Source: Anaerobacillus isosaccharinicus
Lineage (GTDB): Bacteria > Bacillota > Bacilli > Bacillales > Anaerobacillaceae
NCBI RefSeq assembly: GCF_001866075.3
Contig: NZ_CP063356.1
Span: 2,966,164-3,030,163, forward strand
Reading direction: 5' to 3'
DNA: 64,000 bases
The position numbers and the translations under genes are program-made. The notes under the pieces were generated by a model. The model saw only the letters and a list, made by a program, of their open reading frames with translations, ran no database searches and was not told where the DNA came from. The stretch's first letter is position 1. Every line of letters starts with the position of its first letter. Of the stretch, positions 45,651 to 55,469 are shown one piece after another.

Positions 45651-46214
45651 CTAATTCTCAAAATCTAAAAACTTCCCCATTATAATTAAGTCTTCGTAAT
45701 TTCCATTTGACACCTTCACCTGTCTTTTTTGGCGTCCTTCTTCTATGAACCCGAGTGAGCTGTAGAGGGCAATTGCCCTTCTATTTGAAGCCAATACTTC
45801 TAAGCAAAGTTTTTCTAGTAGGGGGTTGTAATCAGCCCACTGTATTAAAGTCGTCAATAAAGCTCTACCGACCCCTTTTCCTCGCCAGTTTTTATCGACA
45901 ACCATTCCAACCGAGCCGTGGTGAGCGTACTTTAGAAACACTCCTCTTTGAAATGTTAATAAACCGATAATTTTATGTTTATACTCAGCTAAAATCATCA
46001 CATTACCTTGGTCAGCTTTATATAAATGGATAAATTCGCGTTGTTGATCTTCTGTTATTATATACTCCTCAGCGGATGTAACTAAGGTATCATTTTCCTT
46101 AATAACATCATAGCTTAGTTGTAAAACGGAGCCTGCATCCATAGGGTGGGCAGAACGGAGTAATATTCTTGTTCCGTCACGAGAGTAATATTCGTAAGGA
46201 ATAATAGTCCCCAT
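45651..46214 (-). CDS. GNAT-family N-acetyltransferase
   Basis: About 187 residues from ATG 46214 (GTG 46223 possible). The acetyl-CoA binding motif is clear: GMVVDKNWRGKGVGRALLTTLIQWA, followed by LEVLASNRRAIALYSSLGFIEEGRQ. Substrate unknown; it resembles ribosomal or small-molecule acetyltransferases of the RimI/PhnO type. Confidence 0.88.
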   Translation of the reverse strand: MGTIIPYEYYSRDGTRILLRSAHPMDAGSVLQLSYDVIKENDTLVTSAEEYIITEDQQREFIHLYKADQGNVMILAEYKHKIIGLLTFQRGVFLKYAHHGSVGMVVDKNWRGKGVGRALLTTLIQWADYNPLLEKLCLEVLASNRRAIALYSSLGFIEEGRQKRQVKVSNGNYEDLIIMGKFLDFEN

Positions 46215-46400
46215 ATTAATCACTCATTTCATATTATTTCTTTAGCAATATATGAAAAAGGAGTGAAATGTGCTACATATTATGGACTTACAACGGAAAA
46301 AGCGGTTGCTAATAAGAGGTTTTATTAATAGTCAATTAAACGGTTGAAATATGGGAGTATGCCCAATTTGTACGATTACCTAAAAACCCATTTCGTTTTT

Positions 46401-46426
46401 ATCACAAGACATCCCCCTATTTCATA
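46401..46426 (+). promoter_or_regulatory. Possible mother-cell sporulation promoter of the repeat protein
   Basis: ATCACA (46401-46406), 16-nt spacer, CATA (46423-46426, then AGATTG) resembles the sigma-K pattern (AC, then CATAnnnT). It lies about 60 nt before the repeat-protein gene. The match is short and could be chance. Confidence 0.35.
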
Positions 46427-46483
46427 AGATTGATAGTGTCGATTAAACAAGTACCTAGCTTAAAATGAGGAAGGGGTAAACGA

Positions 46484-46990
46484 ATGTCTTGCGGATGTAA
46501 CAGCAATAAACAGATGCCATTAGGTATGCCACAGCATATGTGGGTGCAGCAACCTGGAATGATGCCACAGCATATGGGGGTGCAGCAACCTGGAATGATG
46601 CCACAGCATATAGGGGTGCAGCAACCTGGAATGATGCCACAGCATATGGGAATGCAGCAACCTGGAATGATGCCCCAGCATATGGGAACGCAGCAGCCAG
46701 GAATGATGCCTCAGCAAATGGGAATGCACCAACCAGGAATACCCCAGCAAATGGGAATGCACCAACTTGGAATGATGCCCCAGCAAATGGGAATGCAGCA
46801 GCCAGGAATGATGCCCCAGCATATGGGAACGCAGCAGCCAGGAATGATGCCACAACAAATGGGATTGCAGCAGCCTGAAATGCAAACGCAGCATACTGGA
46901 ATGCAGGCCACTGGTCAAGATATGATGGATTTTGATGAAGATCTAGAAGAACTTCATATGAATTGGAATAATCAATTTCCTATTAGATAA
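46484..46990 (+). CDS. Met/Gln/His-rich protein built of 12-residue repeats
   Basis: 168 residues: a Cys-containing start (MSCGCNSN), about ten tandem copies of a 12-residue unit like GMMPQHMGVQQP (residues about 14-143), and an acidic tail (DFDEDLEELHMNW). One unit is shortened by a residue. There is no signal peptide or membrane segment. GAGGAAGGGG precedes the ATG. Met, His and Gln spacing could bind copper(I) or other soft metals, or form a cross-linked structural layer such as a spore coat; neither is shown. I do not recognise a named family. Confidence 0.82.
   Translation: MSCGCNSNKQMPLGMPQHMWVQQPGMMPQHMGVQQPGMMPQHIGVQQPGMMPQHMGMQQPGMMPQHMGTQQPGMMPQQMGMHQPGIPQQMGMHQLGMMPQQMGMQQPGMMPQHMGTQQPGMMPQQMGLQQPEMQTQHTGMQATGQDMMDFDEDLEELHMNWNNQFPIR
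46520..46880 (+). repeat. 36-bp coding tandem repeats
   Basis: About ten 36-bp units (one of 33 bp) encode the 12-residue repeats. Units at about 46540-46690 are nearly identical, which indicates recent expansion. The antisense frames are also open, as expected from the base composition of the unit. Confidence 0.9.
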
Positions 46991-47130
46991 ATGTATAATA
47001 TTGGGGAATTTTGAACCGTGTATTATTCATATAATTCACATTCTGGCTAGAAAAACAAACAGATATTTAAATTGAAATAAGATCAATAGTTTGTACAAAG
47101 TGTGATAAATAAGCGTTACAAGCATATAAA

Positions 47131-47175
47131 AAGGATCTTGGTTTAGGAGTGAAGCCGTGCCTTAACCAAGATCTT
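47131..47175 (-). terminator. Terminator of the MATE gene
   Basis: On the minus strand AAGATCTTGGTT pairs with AACCAAGATCCTT, followed by TTTTATA. Confidence 0.75.
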
Positions 47176-47187
47176 AATTTATTCTTT

Positions 47188-48558
47188 TTAAGAAGCTTCT
47201 GTCTCTTTTTGAACAAAGGACATTTTTTTCCACTTTTTTGATTTCCATCTTCTAAGCATTAACAAGCCTCTCAGCCATTCATCAACAATAAAGGCAATCC
47301 AAACACCGATTAAACCTAATCCGAAAACAATTCCAAGAAGATAGGACAATGTAACAGCTACCCCCCACATTGATAAAATCCCAATATACACAGGAAATTT
47401 AACATCTCCAGCCGCACGGAGAGAGTTAATGACGACAAGGTTGAAGGCCCTACCAGGTTCAAGAATAATTGTTAACAGTATAAGGATACTTCCAAGTGTA
47501 ATAATTTCAGGGTTATCAGTAAAAATTCCAAGTAATGGTTTGCTAAAAAATGAGAATAGTATAGCCATTCCTAACGAAACTAGTATTGCAATTTTCAAGC
47601 TTTTTAAGCAACGTTTGTAAGCTTCATCTAATTTTTCTGCCCCTACGTATTGACCTATCAATATTTGTGTTCCTTGGCCGATAGCGATAGAGAAAAGTAA
47701 AATAAACATCATTAAATTTTGCGTGTAAACTTTTGTAGTTAAAGCAATTGTCCCCATTGATGCAATGAAATAAGTAATCGCAACTTGTGAAGTATTGTAG
47801 GATAAATGTTCTCCAGCCGATGGAATCCCTATTTTTAAAAGCTTTTTAATTTCTTGTTTTGGAAATGTCTTTAAGAATGAAAATGGTAAACTGCCTTTAA
47901 TTCGATAATGTAGGATCATAAACATGGCAATTAAACCAATAAAACGACTAATTGTCGTTGAAATGGCAACACCAGTTACACCTAAAACTGGAAACCCAAA
48001 AGGTCCAAAGATAACAAAGTAGTTTCCGATCACATTAAGTAAATTCATTCCAACTGTTACGTACATCGCGTCTTTTGTAAAGCCATGGCTACGAACGATG
48101 GCAGCAATCGTCATAATTAATGCTTGAATAAAGGCAAATCCACCAACAATCCGTAAATATAGCAGTGAAGATTCCATTAATTCAGGAGGTAGGTTCATTG
48201 CTTTTAATATTGATGGTGCGAATATGAATAAAATGAAGCTTAACAATAATCCAAACAGCAAGTTTGCAGCTATTGAAACAACGGATATTTTATTCGCATC
48301 TTGTTCTTGTTTCGCTCCAATATACTGGGCTATTAAAATACTAGTACCAGTCGCAATAAAACCGAACATAACGATGATTACATTTAGAAGTTGATTAGCT
48401 ACACCCACTGAGGCAACTGCATTATCATCATATTGGCTAAGCATGAGAGTGTCAGCATTTCCCATTAACATGTGTAGAAAGATTTCAATGAATATAGGCC
48501 AAGTTAACGCAAAAAGCGTTAATTTTACAGCTTTTTTATTATCTTTCGTATTTTTCAC
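47188..48558 (-). CDS. MATE-family multidrug/sodium antiporter
   Basis: 456 residues with twelve predicted spans and the two-fold MATE pattern (TWPIFIEIFLHMLMGNADTLMLS at the start, IGIPSAGEHLSYNTSQVAI at the second half). It exports organic cations using Na+ or H+. It is divergent from an AraC-family gene 153 nt away, which may control it. Confidence 0.92.
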   Translation of the reverse strand: MKNTKDNKKAVKLTLFALTWPIFIEIFLHMLMGNADTLMLSQYDDNAVASVGVANQLLNVIIVMFGFIATGTSILIAQYIGAKQEQDANKISVVSIAANLLFGLLLSFILFIFAPSILKAMNLPPELMESSLLYLRIVGGFAFIQALIMTIAAIVRSHGFTKDAMYVTVGMNLLNVIGNYFVIFGPFGFPVLGVTGVAISTTISRFIGLIAMFMILHYRIKGSLPFSFLKTFPKQEIKKLLKIGIPSAGEHLSYNTSQVAITYFIASMGTIALTTKVYTQNLMMFILLFSIAIGQGTQILIGQYVGAEKLDEAYKRCLKSLKIAILVSLGMAILFSFFSKPLLGIFTDNPEIITLGSILILLTIILEPGRAFNLVVINSLRAAGDVKFPVYIGILSMWGVAVTLSYLLGIVFGLGLIGVWIAFIVDEWLRGLLMLRRWKSKKWKKMSFVQKETEAS

Positions 48559-48711
48559 CAGTTTCTCACCTCTTTTTTACCATAATTATCAATTAAACTT
48601 GGACAAAGACGAATTTTACAGTATCCTAATTGTAAAGGTTTCAGATAGTAATTTAAAGGCAAAATAACGATAATAAATGGACTTTTACGACTTTAGAGGA
48701 GTGAGAATAGT

Positions 48712-49584
48712 TTGGATATTATATCTTTTGAGGTGCCCCCATTTCCTACATATATTAATGGGGGAGAAGATTGCTTTAGAAAAGGAAAGAAGCATATGAA
48801 ACGAAATTTTTCAGTCTTTGACATTTTACTAGTAAAAAAAGGTGTCATTTATATGTGTGAAAATGACGTTAAATATGATGTGGTTGAAGGGAATTACTTA
48901 ATTCTAACTCCGGGCTTAGAACATTTTAGTTATAAACCATGTAGTGTAGATACCTATTATTATTGGCTTCATTTTAATATCGAGGGTACATATCAATTAA
49001 AGAAAATGAGTGAGATAAATTGGGGAATGATCGTTAAACAAGAGCGAACATATACTGAACCCGCAAGGCATACGCTTCATCTTCCTAGATTTGGTCAGAT
49101 TGTGAATAAGGAATTCATTTACCAGGAATTAGACAAACTTTTAATAATTAATGAAACAAACAGACCAGAAAAAAGATTAATGGAACAGATTATCTTTCAA
49201 CAATTAATTCTTCAACTTCAATCAGATTCAATTAGAATTCCCACTAGCGCTGAACTAGTAACAAAACAAACAATTAATTATATTCAACAACATTATAAAC
49301 AGGAAACGTTAAAAATGACTGATATATCAAAGGAGCTATTATTCCACGCTGATTATATTACACGTTGCATGCAAAAAACTGTAGGTGTAACACCAATACA
49401 GTATTTAACTTCATACCGGCTCCAAGTTGCTAAACAATTTTTGTCTACCACAAATGAAAAGTTAGAATCGATTTCAAAACAAGTCGGTATTCACGATAGC
49501 ACCTATTTTTCAAGAGTATTTAAAAAAGTAGAGGGGATATCTCCAATTGAATATCGAAGGCTCGCAAATCGAGAAGGAAAATAA
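48712..49584 (+). CDS. AraC-family transcriptional regulator
   Basis: 290 residues from TTG 48712 behind AGAGGAGTG. The N-terminal part is a cupin-like sensing domain (about 25-100). The C-terminal ~100 residues hold two helix-turn-helix units: MTDISKELLFHADYITRCMQKTVGVTPIQYL and ISKQVGIHDSTYFSRVFKKVEGISPIEYR. It may regulate the divergent MATE gene or sugar genes downstream; the layout does not decide. Confidence 0.88.
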   Translation: MDIISFEVPPFPTYINGGEDCFRKGKKHMKRNFSVFDILLVKKGVIYMCENDVKYDVVEGNYLILTPGLEHFSYKPCSVDTYYYWLHFNIEGTYQLKKMSEINWGMIVKQERTYTEPARHTLHLPRFGQIVNKEFIYQELDKLLIINETNRPEKRLMEQIIFQQLILQLQSDSIRIPTSAELVTKQTINYIQQHYKQETLKMTDISKELLFHADYITRCMQKTVGVTPIQYLTSYRLQVAKQFLSTTNEKLESISKQVGIHDSTYFSRVFKKVEGISPIEYRRLANREGK

Positions 49585-49634
49585 CCGAATACGGTACTTT
49601 AGCCCCATCTTTTAGAAGGTTCACTAAAAAGATG

Positions 49635-49663
49635 TTGGAACAAATTGTTTTTTTGAGTAAAAT
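49635..49663 (+). promoter_or_regulatory. Promoter of the chemoreceptor gene
   Basis: TTGGAA (49635-49640), 17-nt spacer, TAAAAT (49658-49663). The predicted start of transcription lies just before the operator at 49679. Confidence 0.6.
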
Positions 49664-49678
49664 AGTTTTAGGACTTAA

Positions 49679-49690
49679 GCAACCGTTTGC
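49679..49690. promoter_or_regulatory. LacI/MalR-type operator before the chemoreceptor
   Basis: GCAACCGTTTGC is a near-palindrome around a central CG, as in LacI-family sites. The same 11-base core GCAACCGTTTG occurs before the maltodextrin operon at 51575. Confidence 0.6.
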
Positions 49691-49720
49691 GCAATTTTGA
49701 TTCATTTTGGAGGGGATGGC

Positions 49721-51460
49721 ATGAAAGAAAACCGTAGTAAAGTAAAAGTCATACATAAGTTATTTTTATTAATTTTTCTTCTAATATTTGTAATTGTCGG
49801 TTCAGGTGGCTTTATTTATTTTTTTAATGCAAAGGTGACGAGCCAATTTCATGATGTGAAAAAAATTGATAGCGTACAAGAAGATTATCATCTTTATATT
49901 AACTTAATGAACTCCATCGCTATCACTAACTATCAGCTAATTACAACTGGTTATTCCAAAGCAAATGTAGCAACAGTTAATGAAAAATTAGTAGAAGCAA
50001 ATGAACAATTTGTAAAGATTTCCCCGTACTTCCAAAGTAAAGACGACCTTTCTAACTACCTTCCTCGGTTAGAAGAAGTTCTCATTTCTTATAATGACAT
50101 TGCTGAGACTTATTTTTCTAAAATGTTCGTTGGAGAAGAACTTGAAAGGATAAAAACGAGAATAGCGCCTGTTGTCTCTAGAAACGAACAAACCACTGCA
50201 AATGTACATAAAAGAATTATTGCTTATTTTAATGAAGAAAAACTCGCATCTGAACATGAATTTTTCACTACATTAGAACAAAGTAATGCGACTTTGCTAA
50301 CAAGCATTGTTATCACCATAGCATTTTCACTTATATCGGTAATTCTTTTTGGAAGAAATATTAATAATGGTGTCAGTACAATCGTGAAAAGGATTGAAGC
50401 CTTTAAACGAGGAGATTATTTATACAGAGAAAAATCAACCCGTAAAGATGAATTTGGTTATATTGATTTTTCCCTAGTAGAGCTGGGGGAAAATGTTTAT
50501 CATACGATTTCAAAAAATGAGGAGATTGCAGACCAAGTATTAAAGTCTACTAAGGAATTGATGGTCTACTCTCAAAATAATGTTGCAACATCAACGACTA
50601 TTAAGCATTTTATTCGTGATATTCATTCACAAGTAGCTGGGCAAGTCGATCATACAAATGCAGTCTCTTCTGTTACTGAAGAAGTTTCGGCAAGTACAGA
50701 TGAAATAGCAGTTGCTGCAGAAATTATCCAAACAAATATGGAACGCATGAATCAAGAGGCAAACGATGGCATGCTAGTCGTTTCGAAATTAAATCATTCG
50801 GTAAATGAAGTTTCAAAAGAAATGGATGGCCTTATTCCCGTTGTGAATGCAGTTGTGGAAAGGTTAGACCATATTTCGAAGTTTTTAACCGGAATTGATG
50901 AGATTACAAGCCAAACAAATTTACTTGCTTTAAATGCTTCAATTGAAGCAGCTCGTGCTGGTGAAAAAGGAAAAGGTTTTGCTGTAGTTGCGAATGAAAT
51001 CAGAAAACTTTCAACACAGACAAATGATTTTTCACAAAAAACAAAAAACGTTATACTATTGATTCAAGAAGACACAAGTAATGTAGCAGAGAAATTTCAA
51101 GCGTTTCATAAACTCTTTTCTGAAGCTGAAAGTGTGGCCAATTCTATAACGGTTACCTTTAATGAAATCTCCACAAATACAAGTAACTTGAATAAACAAA
51201 ATGCTGAAATAACAACTGCTATCGAAGGGATTTCTGGCGGGATTAATGAAGTGGCTCATTCAATTTGTGGACTTGCGGAAACAACATCGACTTTGTCGTC
51301 TCAAACAGAGACTATCCTGCAAGATATTTCAATTCAAGATCTTAATACAATTGAAATGGACGAATTAGTGCAACGACTGCAAGCTACTGCAAACGACTTA
51401 ATGGTGACGATTGCACTCTTGAGTAATGAAAAGAGTAGTAATCGTGACAAAAATATGTAA
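49721..51460 (+). CDS. Membrane methyl-accepting chemotaxis protein
   Basis: 579 residues from ATG 49721 behind GGAGGGG. A first membrane segment (about 12-35), an extracellular helical sensor of about 155 residues (four-helix type), a second span (about 192-215), a HAMP region, and the signalling domain with [36 protein letters not shown]. The tip is canonical, so it should couple to CheA/CheW. Its upstream operator matches that of the maltodextrin operon, which suggests it senses or is induced with those sugars. Confidence 0.92.
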   Translation: MKENRSKVKVIHKLFLLIFLLIFVIVGSGGFIYFFNAKVTSQFHDVKKIDSVQEDYHLYINLMNSIAITNYQLITTGYSKANVATVNEKLVEANEQFVKISPYFQSKDDLSNYLPRLEEVLISYNDIAETYFSKMFVGEELERIKTRIAPVVSRNEQTTANVHKRIIAYFNEEKLASEHEFFTTLEQSNATLLTSIVITIAFSLISVILFGRNINNGVSTIVKRIEAFKRGDYLYREKSTRKDEFGYIDFSLVELGENVYHTISKNEEIADQVLKSTKELMVYSQNNVATSTTIKHFIRDIHSQVAGQVDHTNAVSSVTEEVSASTDEIAVAAEIIQTNMERMNQEANDGMLVVSKLNHSVNEVSKEMDGLIPVVNAVVERLDHISKFLTGIDEITSQTNLLALNASIEAARAGEKGKGFAVVANEIRKLSTQTNDFSQKTKNVILLIQEDTSNVAEKFQAFHKLFSEAESVANSITVTFNEISTNTSNLNKQNAEITTAIEGISGGINEVAHSICGLAETTSTLSSQTETILQDISIQDLNTIEMDELVQRLQATANDLMVTIALLSNEKSSNRDKNM

Positions 51461-51822
51461 GATAAGAAAAAATACTTGAAATATAAAGAAGGCATAGTAT
51501 AATGAAGTTAACGATAAACAATGCAAGCGATTTCATAGGTTTCTGAGCTGCTTGCTTTTCTTTTTGAAATTTGCGCAACCGTTTGTCTTTGTTTATTGAT
51601 GTAAAATGAAACGCCTTACATATTGTCGTTATTTCCAAAATACTTAATTAGTTAGAAACAAATGAGATTAGCTCCAAGAAAATTAGTATAGGAATTTAAT
51701 TTTATCACAAATTAATCCTAGGCTAATGCTTATGGAAGTGTCTCGTTTAATAATGACATGATTAGTAAGCGGTTCATTTCACATACTTAAAAACCTTACA
51801 TTATAAAAGGGGGAAAAAGAAG
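51461..51822 (+). promoter_or_regulatory. Long regulatory region of the maltodextrin operon
   Basis: It holds a promoter TTGAAA (51476-51481), 16 nt, TATAAT (51498-51503). A terminator-like hairpin follows, GCAAGC (51523-51528) with GCTTGC (51550-51555) then TTTTCTTTTT, and then the operator at 51575. A second -10-like TAAAAT lies at 51602-51607. The last 200 bases hold no gene I could see. Confidence 0.55.
51575..51586. promoter_or_regulatory. LacI/MalR-type operator of the maltodextrin operon
   Basis: GCAACCGTTTGT within TTGCGCAACCGTTTGTC; shares eleven bases with the site at 49679. The likely ligand is the LacI-family protein encoded at the end of the operon. Confidence 0.65.
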
Positions 51823-53115
51823 ATGTTTAAAAAGTCAACAATACTTACATTGGTACTAATGCTAATGCTTTCTTTAGCGCTAGTAGCTTGTGGACCTCAG
51901 CGTGATGCTGATCCAGAGCCGACTCCAGCAGAGCCGGGAGAAACTACTACTGATGAAACAACGGATGCAGATCAACCTGCTAAGCCAGAGAGCTTAACAA
52001 TGTGGGTTAACGACGAGGAAAGTCAAATCCAGGCTTACGAAGAAATCGCTGCTAAGTATGAAGCTGAAAGAGGGATTACTGTTGTTGTCACTCCTTTCTC
52101 TATGTTAGATCAAGTTGATGCGCTTTCTCTAGATGGACCTGCTGGTCTTGGACCAGACCTTTTCTTCCATCCGCATGACAGAGTGGGTTCTATCCACTTA
52201 CAAGGTCTTGCTGCTGAGTTAGAAGTAACAGAAGAGCAATTAGCTGGGTATCCTGAGGGAGCTGTTCAAGCTCTTAGCTATGAAGGTTTCCAATATGGAA
52301 TCCCTGCAGTAATTGAAACTTATGGTTTATTCTACAATACTGATTTAATTCCAGAAGCTCCAGAAACAATGGATGAACTACTTGAAATTGCTAAAGGTTT
52401 AACAAATTCAGCAAATGATGAATATGGTTTCTTAATGGAAGCAACGAATTTCTACTTCACATACCCATTCTTAGCTGGTCCTGGTGGCTATGTATTTGGT
52501 CGTGATGCAGATGGTGGTTATAACATCGAAGATATCGGTTTAGGGAACGAAGGTGCTGTACAAGGTGGACAATTAATCCAATCTTGGTTTGCTGATGGAC
52601 TTATCCCACGTGGTATTACAGGTGACATCATGAACGGACTATTTAGAGAAGGGAAAGTAGGAGCTGTAGTTACTGGTCCTTGGAGTATTCCTGACTATGT
52701 TGCAGATCTAGGTGATAAATTAAAAGTAACTACTTTACCAACAATCGATGGTAACAACTTAAACTCTTTCTCAGGTGTTAAAGGTTGGTTCGTTTCTGAA
52801 TATAGTGAAAACAAATATTGGGCAACTGACTTAGCTTTATTCATCACAAATGCAACAAACGGTGAACATTACTTTAATGTTGCTGGTGAGATTCCAGCTC
52901 GTACTGATGTAACAATTGATGATGAGTTAAGAAATGGGATTTTAGCACAAGCTGAATTCGCTGAGCCAATGCCAAACGTACCTGAAATGTCTCAAGTTTG
53001 GGAACCAATGGCTGATGCATTAGAATTTATTTCAGCTGGTGATGATGTAGCTGAAGTTTTACAAGAGGCAGTAGATCAAATTGCAGAACAAATTGCATTA
53101 ACTGCTGGTAACTAA
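51823..53115 (+). CDS. Maltodextrin ABC transporter, substrate-binding lipoprotein
   Basis: 430 residues with a lipoprotein signal (ALVACGP, Cys near 23), an acidic Pro/Thr/Glu linker, and a MalE-like fold: LTMWVNDEE, GPDLFFHPHDRVG, YGIPAVIETYGLFYN and VVTGPWSIPDY. It binds maltose or longer maltodextrins outside the cell and delivers them to the two permeases that follow. Strong AAAGGGGG site. Confidence 0.92.
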   Translation: MFKKSTILTLVLMLMLSLALVACGPQRDADPEPTPAEPGETTTDETTDADQPAKPESLTMWVNDEESQIQAYEEIAAKYEAERGITVVVTPFSMLDQVDALSLDGPAGLGPDLFFHPHDRVGSIHLQGLAAELEVTEEQLAGYPEGAVQALSYEGFQYGIPAVIETYGLFYNTDLIPEAPETMDELLEIAKGLTNSANDEYGFLMEATNFYFTYPFLAGPGGYVFGRDADGGYNIEDIGLGNEGAVQGGQLIQSWFADGLIPRGITGDIMNGLFREGKVGAVVTGPWSIPDYVADLGDKLKVTTLPTIDGNNLNSFSGVKGWFVSEYSENKYWATDLALFITNATNGEHYFNVAGEIPARTDVTIDDELRNGILAQAEFAEPMPNVPEMSQVWEPMADALEFISAGDDVAEVLQEAVDQIAEQIALTAGN

Positions 53116-53180
53116 TTAGTTTTATGGGCGGGAAAGGGTTACCTTTTTCGCCTCACTTATTCATGCAGGAGGAAGCTGAC

Positions 53181-54491
53181 ATGTCGTCTAAAAACGAACA
53201 GCAAAATCAAGAAAACAAGAAGTCTAACAGTCATAATCCGACTTTAGCTACCCTGTTATCCATCATACCAGGAATAGGACAGCTATATAACCGAAGATAC
53301 ATTAAAGGTTCAATCCTTTTTATTCTCTTTGCTGCTTTCATAATTGCCTTTTATGACTTTATAAATATCGGTTATTGGGGCTTAATTACATTAGGGGAAA
53401 TTCCTCGAATTGATGACTCAAGGGTACTTTTAAGTCAGGGGATAATTTCACTCATTTTGACAGCCTTTGCTTTAACGTTCTATGTTGTAAATATCATTGA
53501 CGCTCGTAAGGACGCAAAGAGAATACAAGAAGGTTGGACGATCCCATCAATGAAAGAGGCATTTCGTAATGCCTGGGATAATGGATTTCCGTACCTATTA
53601 ATTGGACCAGGTCTTTTCCTATTAGTTTTCGTTGTAATTTTTCCATTACTTTATATGGTGTTTATTGCCTTTACAAACTATAGTCTCTACAACTCCCCAC
53701 CAAGATTTCTATTGAGTTGGGTAGGGTTTGAGAATTTTACAGCCCTAATTACAATGCCAATTTGGCGCAAAACGTTTTTTACAGTTCTATCTTGGACTCT
53801 TATTTGGACAGCACTTGCAACAACACTACAAATTGCCTTAGCCATGTTCTTAGCAATTCTAGTAAATGATCCAAGGGTTAAATTCAAACGATTAATTCGT
53901 ACTGTCTTAATATTACCTTGGGCAGTCCCAGCTTTCGTGACAATTATCATTTTTACAGCTTTATTTAATGATAATTTCGGGGCGATTAATCGAGATATCA
54001 TTATCCCACTATTAGGTTCTGGAATACCATGGTTAACAGATCCATTTTGGACAAAAACAGCTTTAATTATGATTCAAACTTGGTTAGGCTTCCCATTTGT
54101 TTTTGCCTTATTTACTGGAGTACTTCAAAGTATTTCTTCAGACTGGTATGAAGCTGCTGATATTGATGGAGCAAACCGTTGGCAAAAGTTTACGAATATT
54201 ACTTTTCCACATCTAATGTTTGCTACAGCACCACTTTTAATAATGCAATATGCTGGTAACTTCAACAACTTCAACATTATCTACTTATTTAACCAAGGGG
54301 GACCAGCTGTACGTGGTCAAAATGCCGGAGGAACAGATATTTTAATTTCTTGGGTTTACAAATTAACATTTGAAACGAGCAACTTTAATATGGCTGCTGC
54401 AATTTCAATTATTCTAGGTCTAATTGTTGCAACATTTGCCTTCTTCCAATTTAGAAAAACAAAGTCGTTTAAAGAGGAGGGGAACTACTAA
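53181..54491 (+). CDS. Maltodextrin ABC transporter permease, MalF-like
   Basis: 436 residues from ATG 53181 behind AGGAGGA. A cytoplasmic Asn/Lys/Gln-rich head, N-terminal extra spans as in MalF, then a binding-protein-dependent permease core with the EAA loop YEAADIDGANRWQKFTNITFPHL. It pairs with the MalG-like permease, whose start touches its stop. No ATPase gene is nearby; a shared MsmX-type ATPase is likely. Confidence 0.92.
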   Translation: MSSKNEQQNQENKKSNSHNPTLATLLSIIPGIGQLYNRRYIKGSILFILFAAFIIAFYDFINIGYWGLITLGEIPRIDDSRVLLSQGIISLILTAFALTFYVVNIIDARKDAKRIQEGWTIPSMKEAFRNAWDNGFPYLLIGPGLFLLVFVVIFPLLYMVFIAFTNYSLYNSPPRFLLSWVGFENFTALITMPIWRKTFFTVLSWTLIWTALATTLQIALAMFLAILVNDPRVKFKRLIRTVLILPWAVPAFVTIIIFTALFNDNFGAINRDIIIPLLGSGIPWLTDPFWTKTALIMIQTWLGFPFVFALFTGVLQSISSDWYEAADIDGANRWQKFTNITFPHLMFATAPLLIMQYAGNFNNFNIIYLFNQGGPAVRGQNAGGTDILISWVYKLTFETSNFNMAAAISIILGLIVATFAFFQFRKTKSFKEEGNY

Positions 54492-55339
54492 TGGCTATGA
54501 CAAAAAAGACAAAAAACGTCCTAGAATTAACGGCTATCTATGCGATTATTGCAGTAATGTTTGTTGTTATTTTCTATCCACTTCTTTGGGCATTTGGACT
54601 TTCCTTAAATCCTGGTACTAGCCTTTATGGTGCAAAAATGATTCCAGAAAATTGGTCGTTTGTCCATTATGAATGGTTATTTTTTGATCCGAGAAGTAAT
54701 TATCTAACATGGTACAAGAATACATTAATCGTTGCTTTTGCTACATCTCTTGCTTCAACGTTTTTCGTATCACTTGTCGCTTATGCATTTTCACGATACC
54801 GTTTCGTAGGTCGAAAAAATGGATTATATGCATTCTTACTACTCCAAATGTTTCCTGGACTTATGGCGATGGTTGCATTATACATCATCCTTAATATCGT
54901 TGGGCTTTTAGACAACTTACTAGGTTTAATTTTAATTTACGTTGGTGGGTCTATTCCAATGAACGCCTTCCTAGTAAAAGGCTATTTCGATACAATACCG
55001 AGAGAACTAGACGAAAGTGCAAAAATTGATGGAGCAGGTCATTTTAGGATCTTTTTCCAAATTATGCTTCCGCTTGCAAAACCAATTCTTGCTGTAGTAG
55101 CGCTATTTAATTTCATGGCACCATTTATGGACTTTATCTTACCGAGGATCATACTGAGGAGTCCTGACAATTTTACGTTAGCACTTGGATTGTTTAATTT
55201 CGTAAATGATCAATTTGCTAACAACTTTACGCGGTTCGCTGCTGGAGCAATGTTAGTTGCAATTCCAATTGCGCTCATTTTCTTAATGTTACAACGTTAT
55301 TTAATATCTGGTTTAACATCAGGAGCAACAAAGGGATAA
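54491..55339 (+). CDS. Maltodextrin ABC transporter permease, MalG-like
   Basis: 282 residues, six membrane segments, with the EAA loop DESAKIDGAGHFRIFFQIMLPLAKP. GAGGAGGGG precedes the ATG, which overlaps the upstream stop by one base. Forms the translocation pore with the MalF-like subunit. Confidence 0.93.
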   Translation: MAMTKKTKNVLELTAIYAIIAVMFVVIFYPLLWAFGLSLNPGTSLYGAKMIPENWSFVHYEWLFFDPRSNYLTWYKNTLIVAFATSLASTFFVSLVAYAFSRYRFVGRKNGLYAFLLLQMFPGLMAMVALYIILNIVGLLDNLLGLILIYVGGSIPMNAFLVKGYFDTIPRELDESAKIDGAGHFRIFFQIMLPLAKPILAVVALFNFMAPFMDFILPRIILRSPDNFTLALGLFNFVNDQFANNFTRFAAGAMLVAIPIALIFLMLQRYLISGLTSGATKG

Positions 55340-55359
55340 ATACATCCACTCGTGGACTA

Positions 55360-55418
55360 AAAAAGGTACGGCTAAGGAGTCTCGTGTTATTTTTCCTTAA
55401 CCCGTATCTTTTTCTTTT
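55360..55418 (+). terminator. Hairpin with T run between the permease and glucosidase genes
   Basis: AAAAGGTACGGCTAAGGA pairs, with mismatches, with TCCTTAACCCGTATCTTTTT. It may partly end transcription and lower the level of the downstream genes. Confidence 0.65.
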
Positions 55419-55469
55419 GCAAACAAAAACTAATAAAATAAACCATGTGTTTTTATAGGAGGATTAAAG

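Noticed and set aside
46520-46880. Regular 36-bp repeats resembling a CRISPR array
   Set aside because: There are no unique spacers; the units are contiguous, in frame, and encode a peptide repeat.
46455-46918. Long antisense and alternate frames over the repeat protein
   Set aside because: They are open only because the repeat unit lacks stops in those frames; no ribosome binding site or family features support them.
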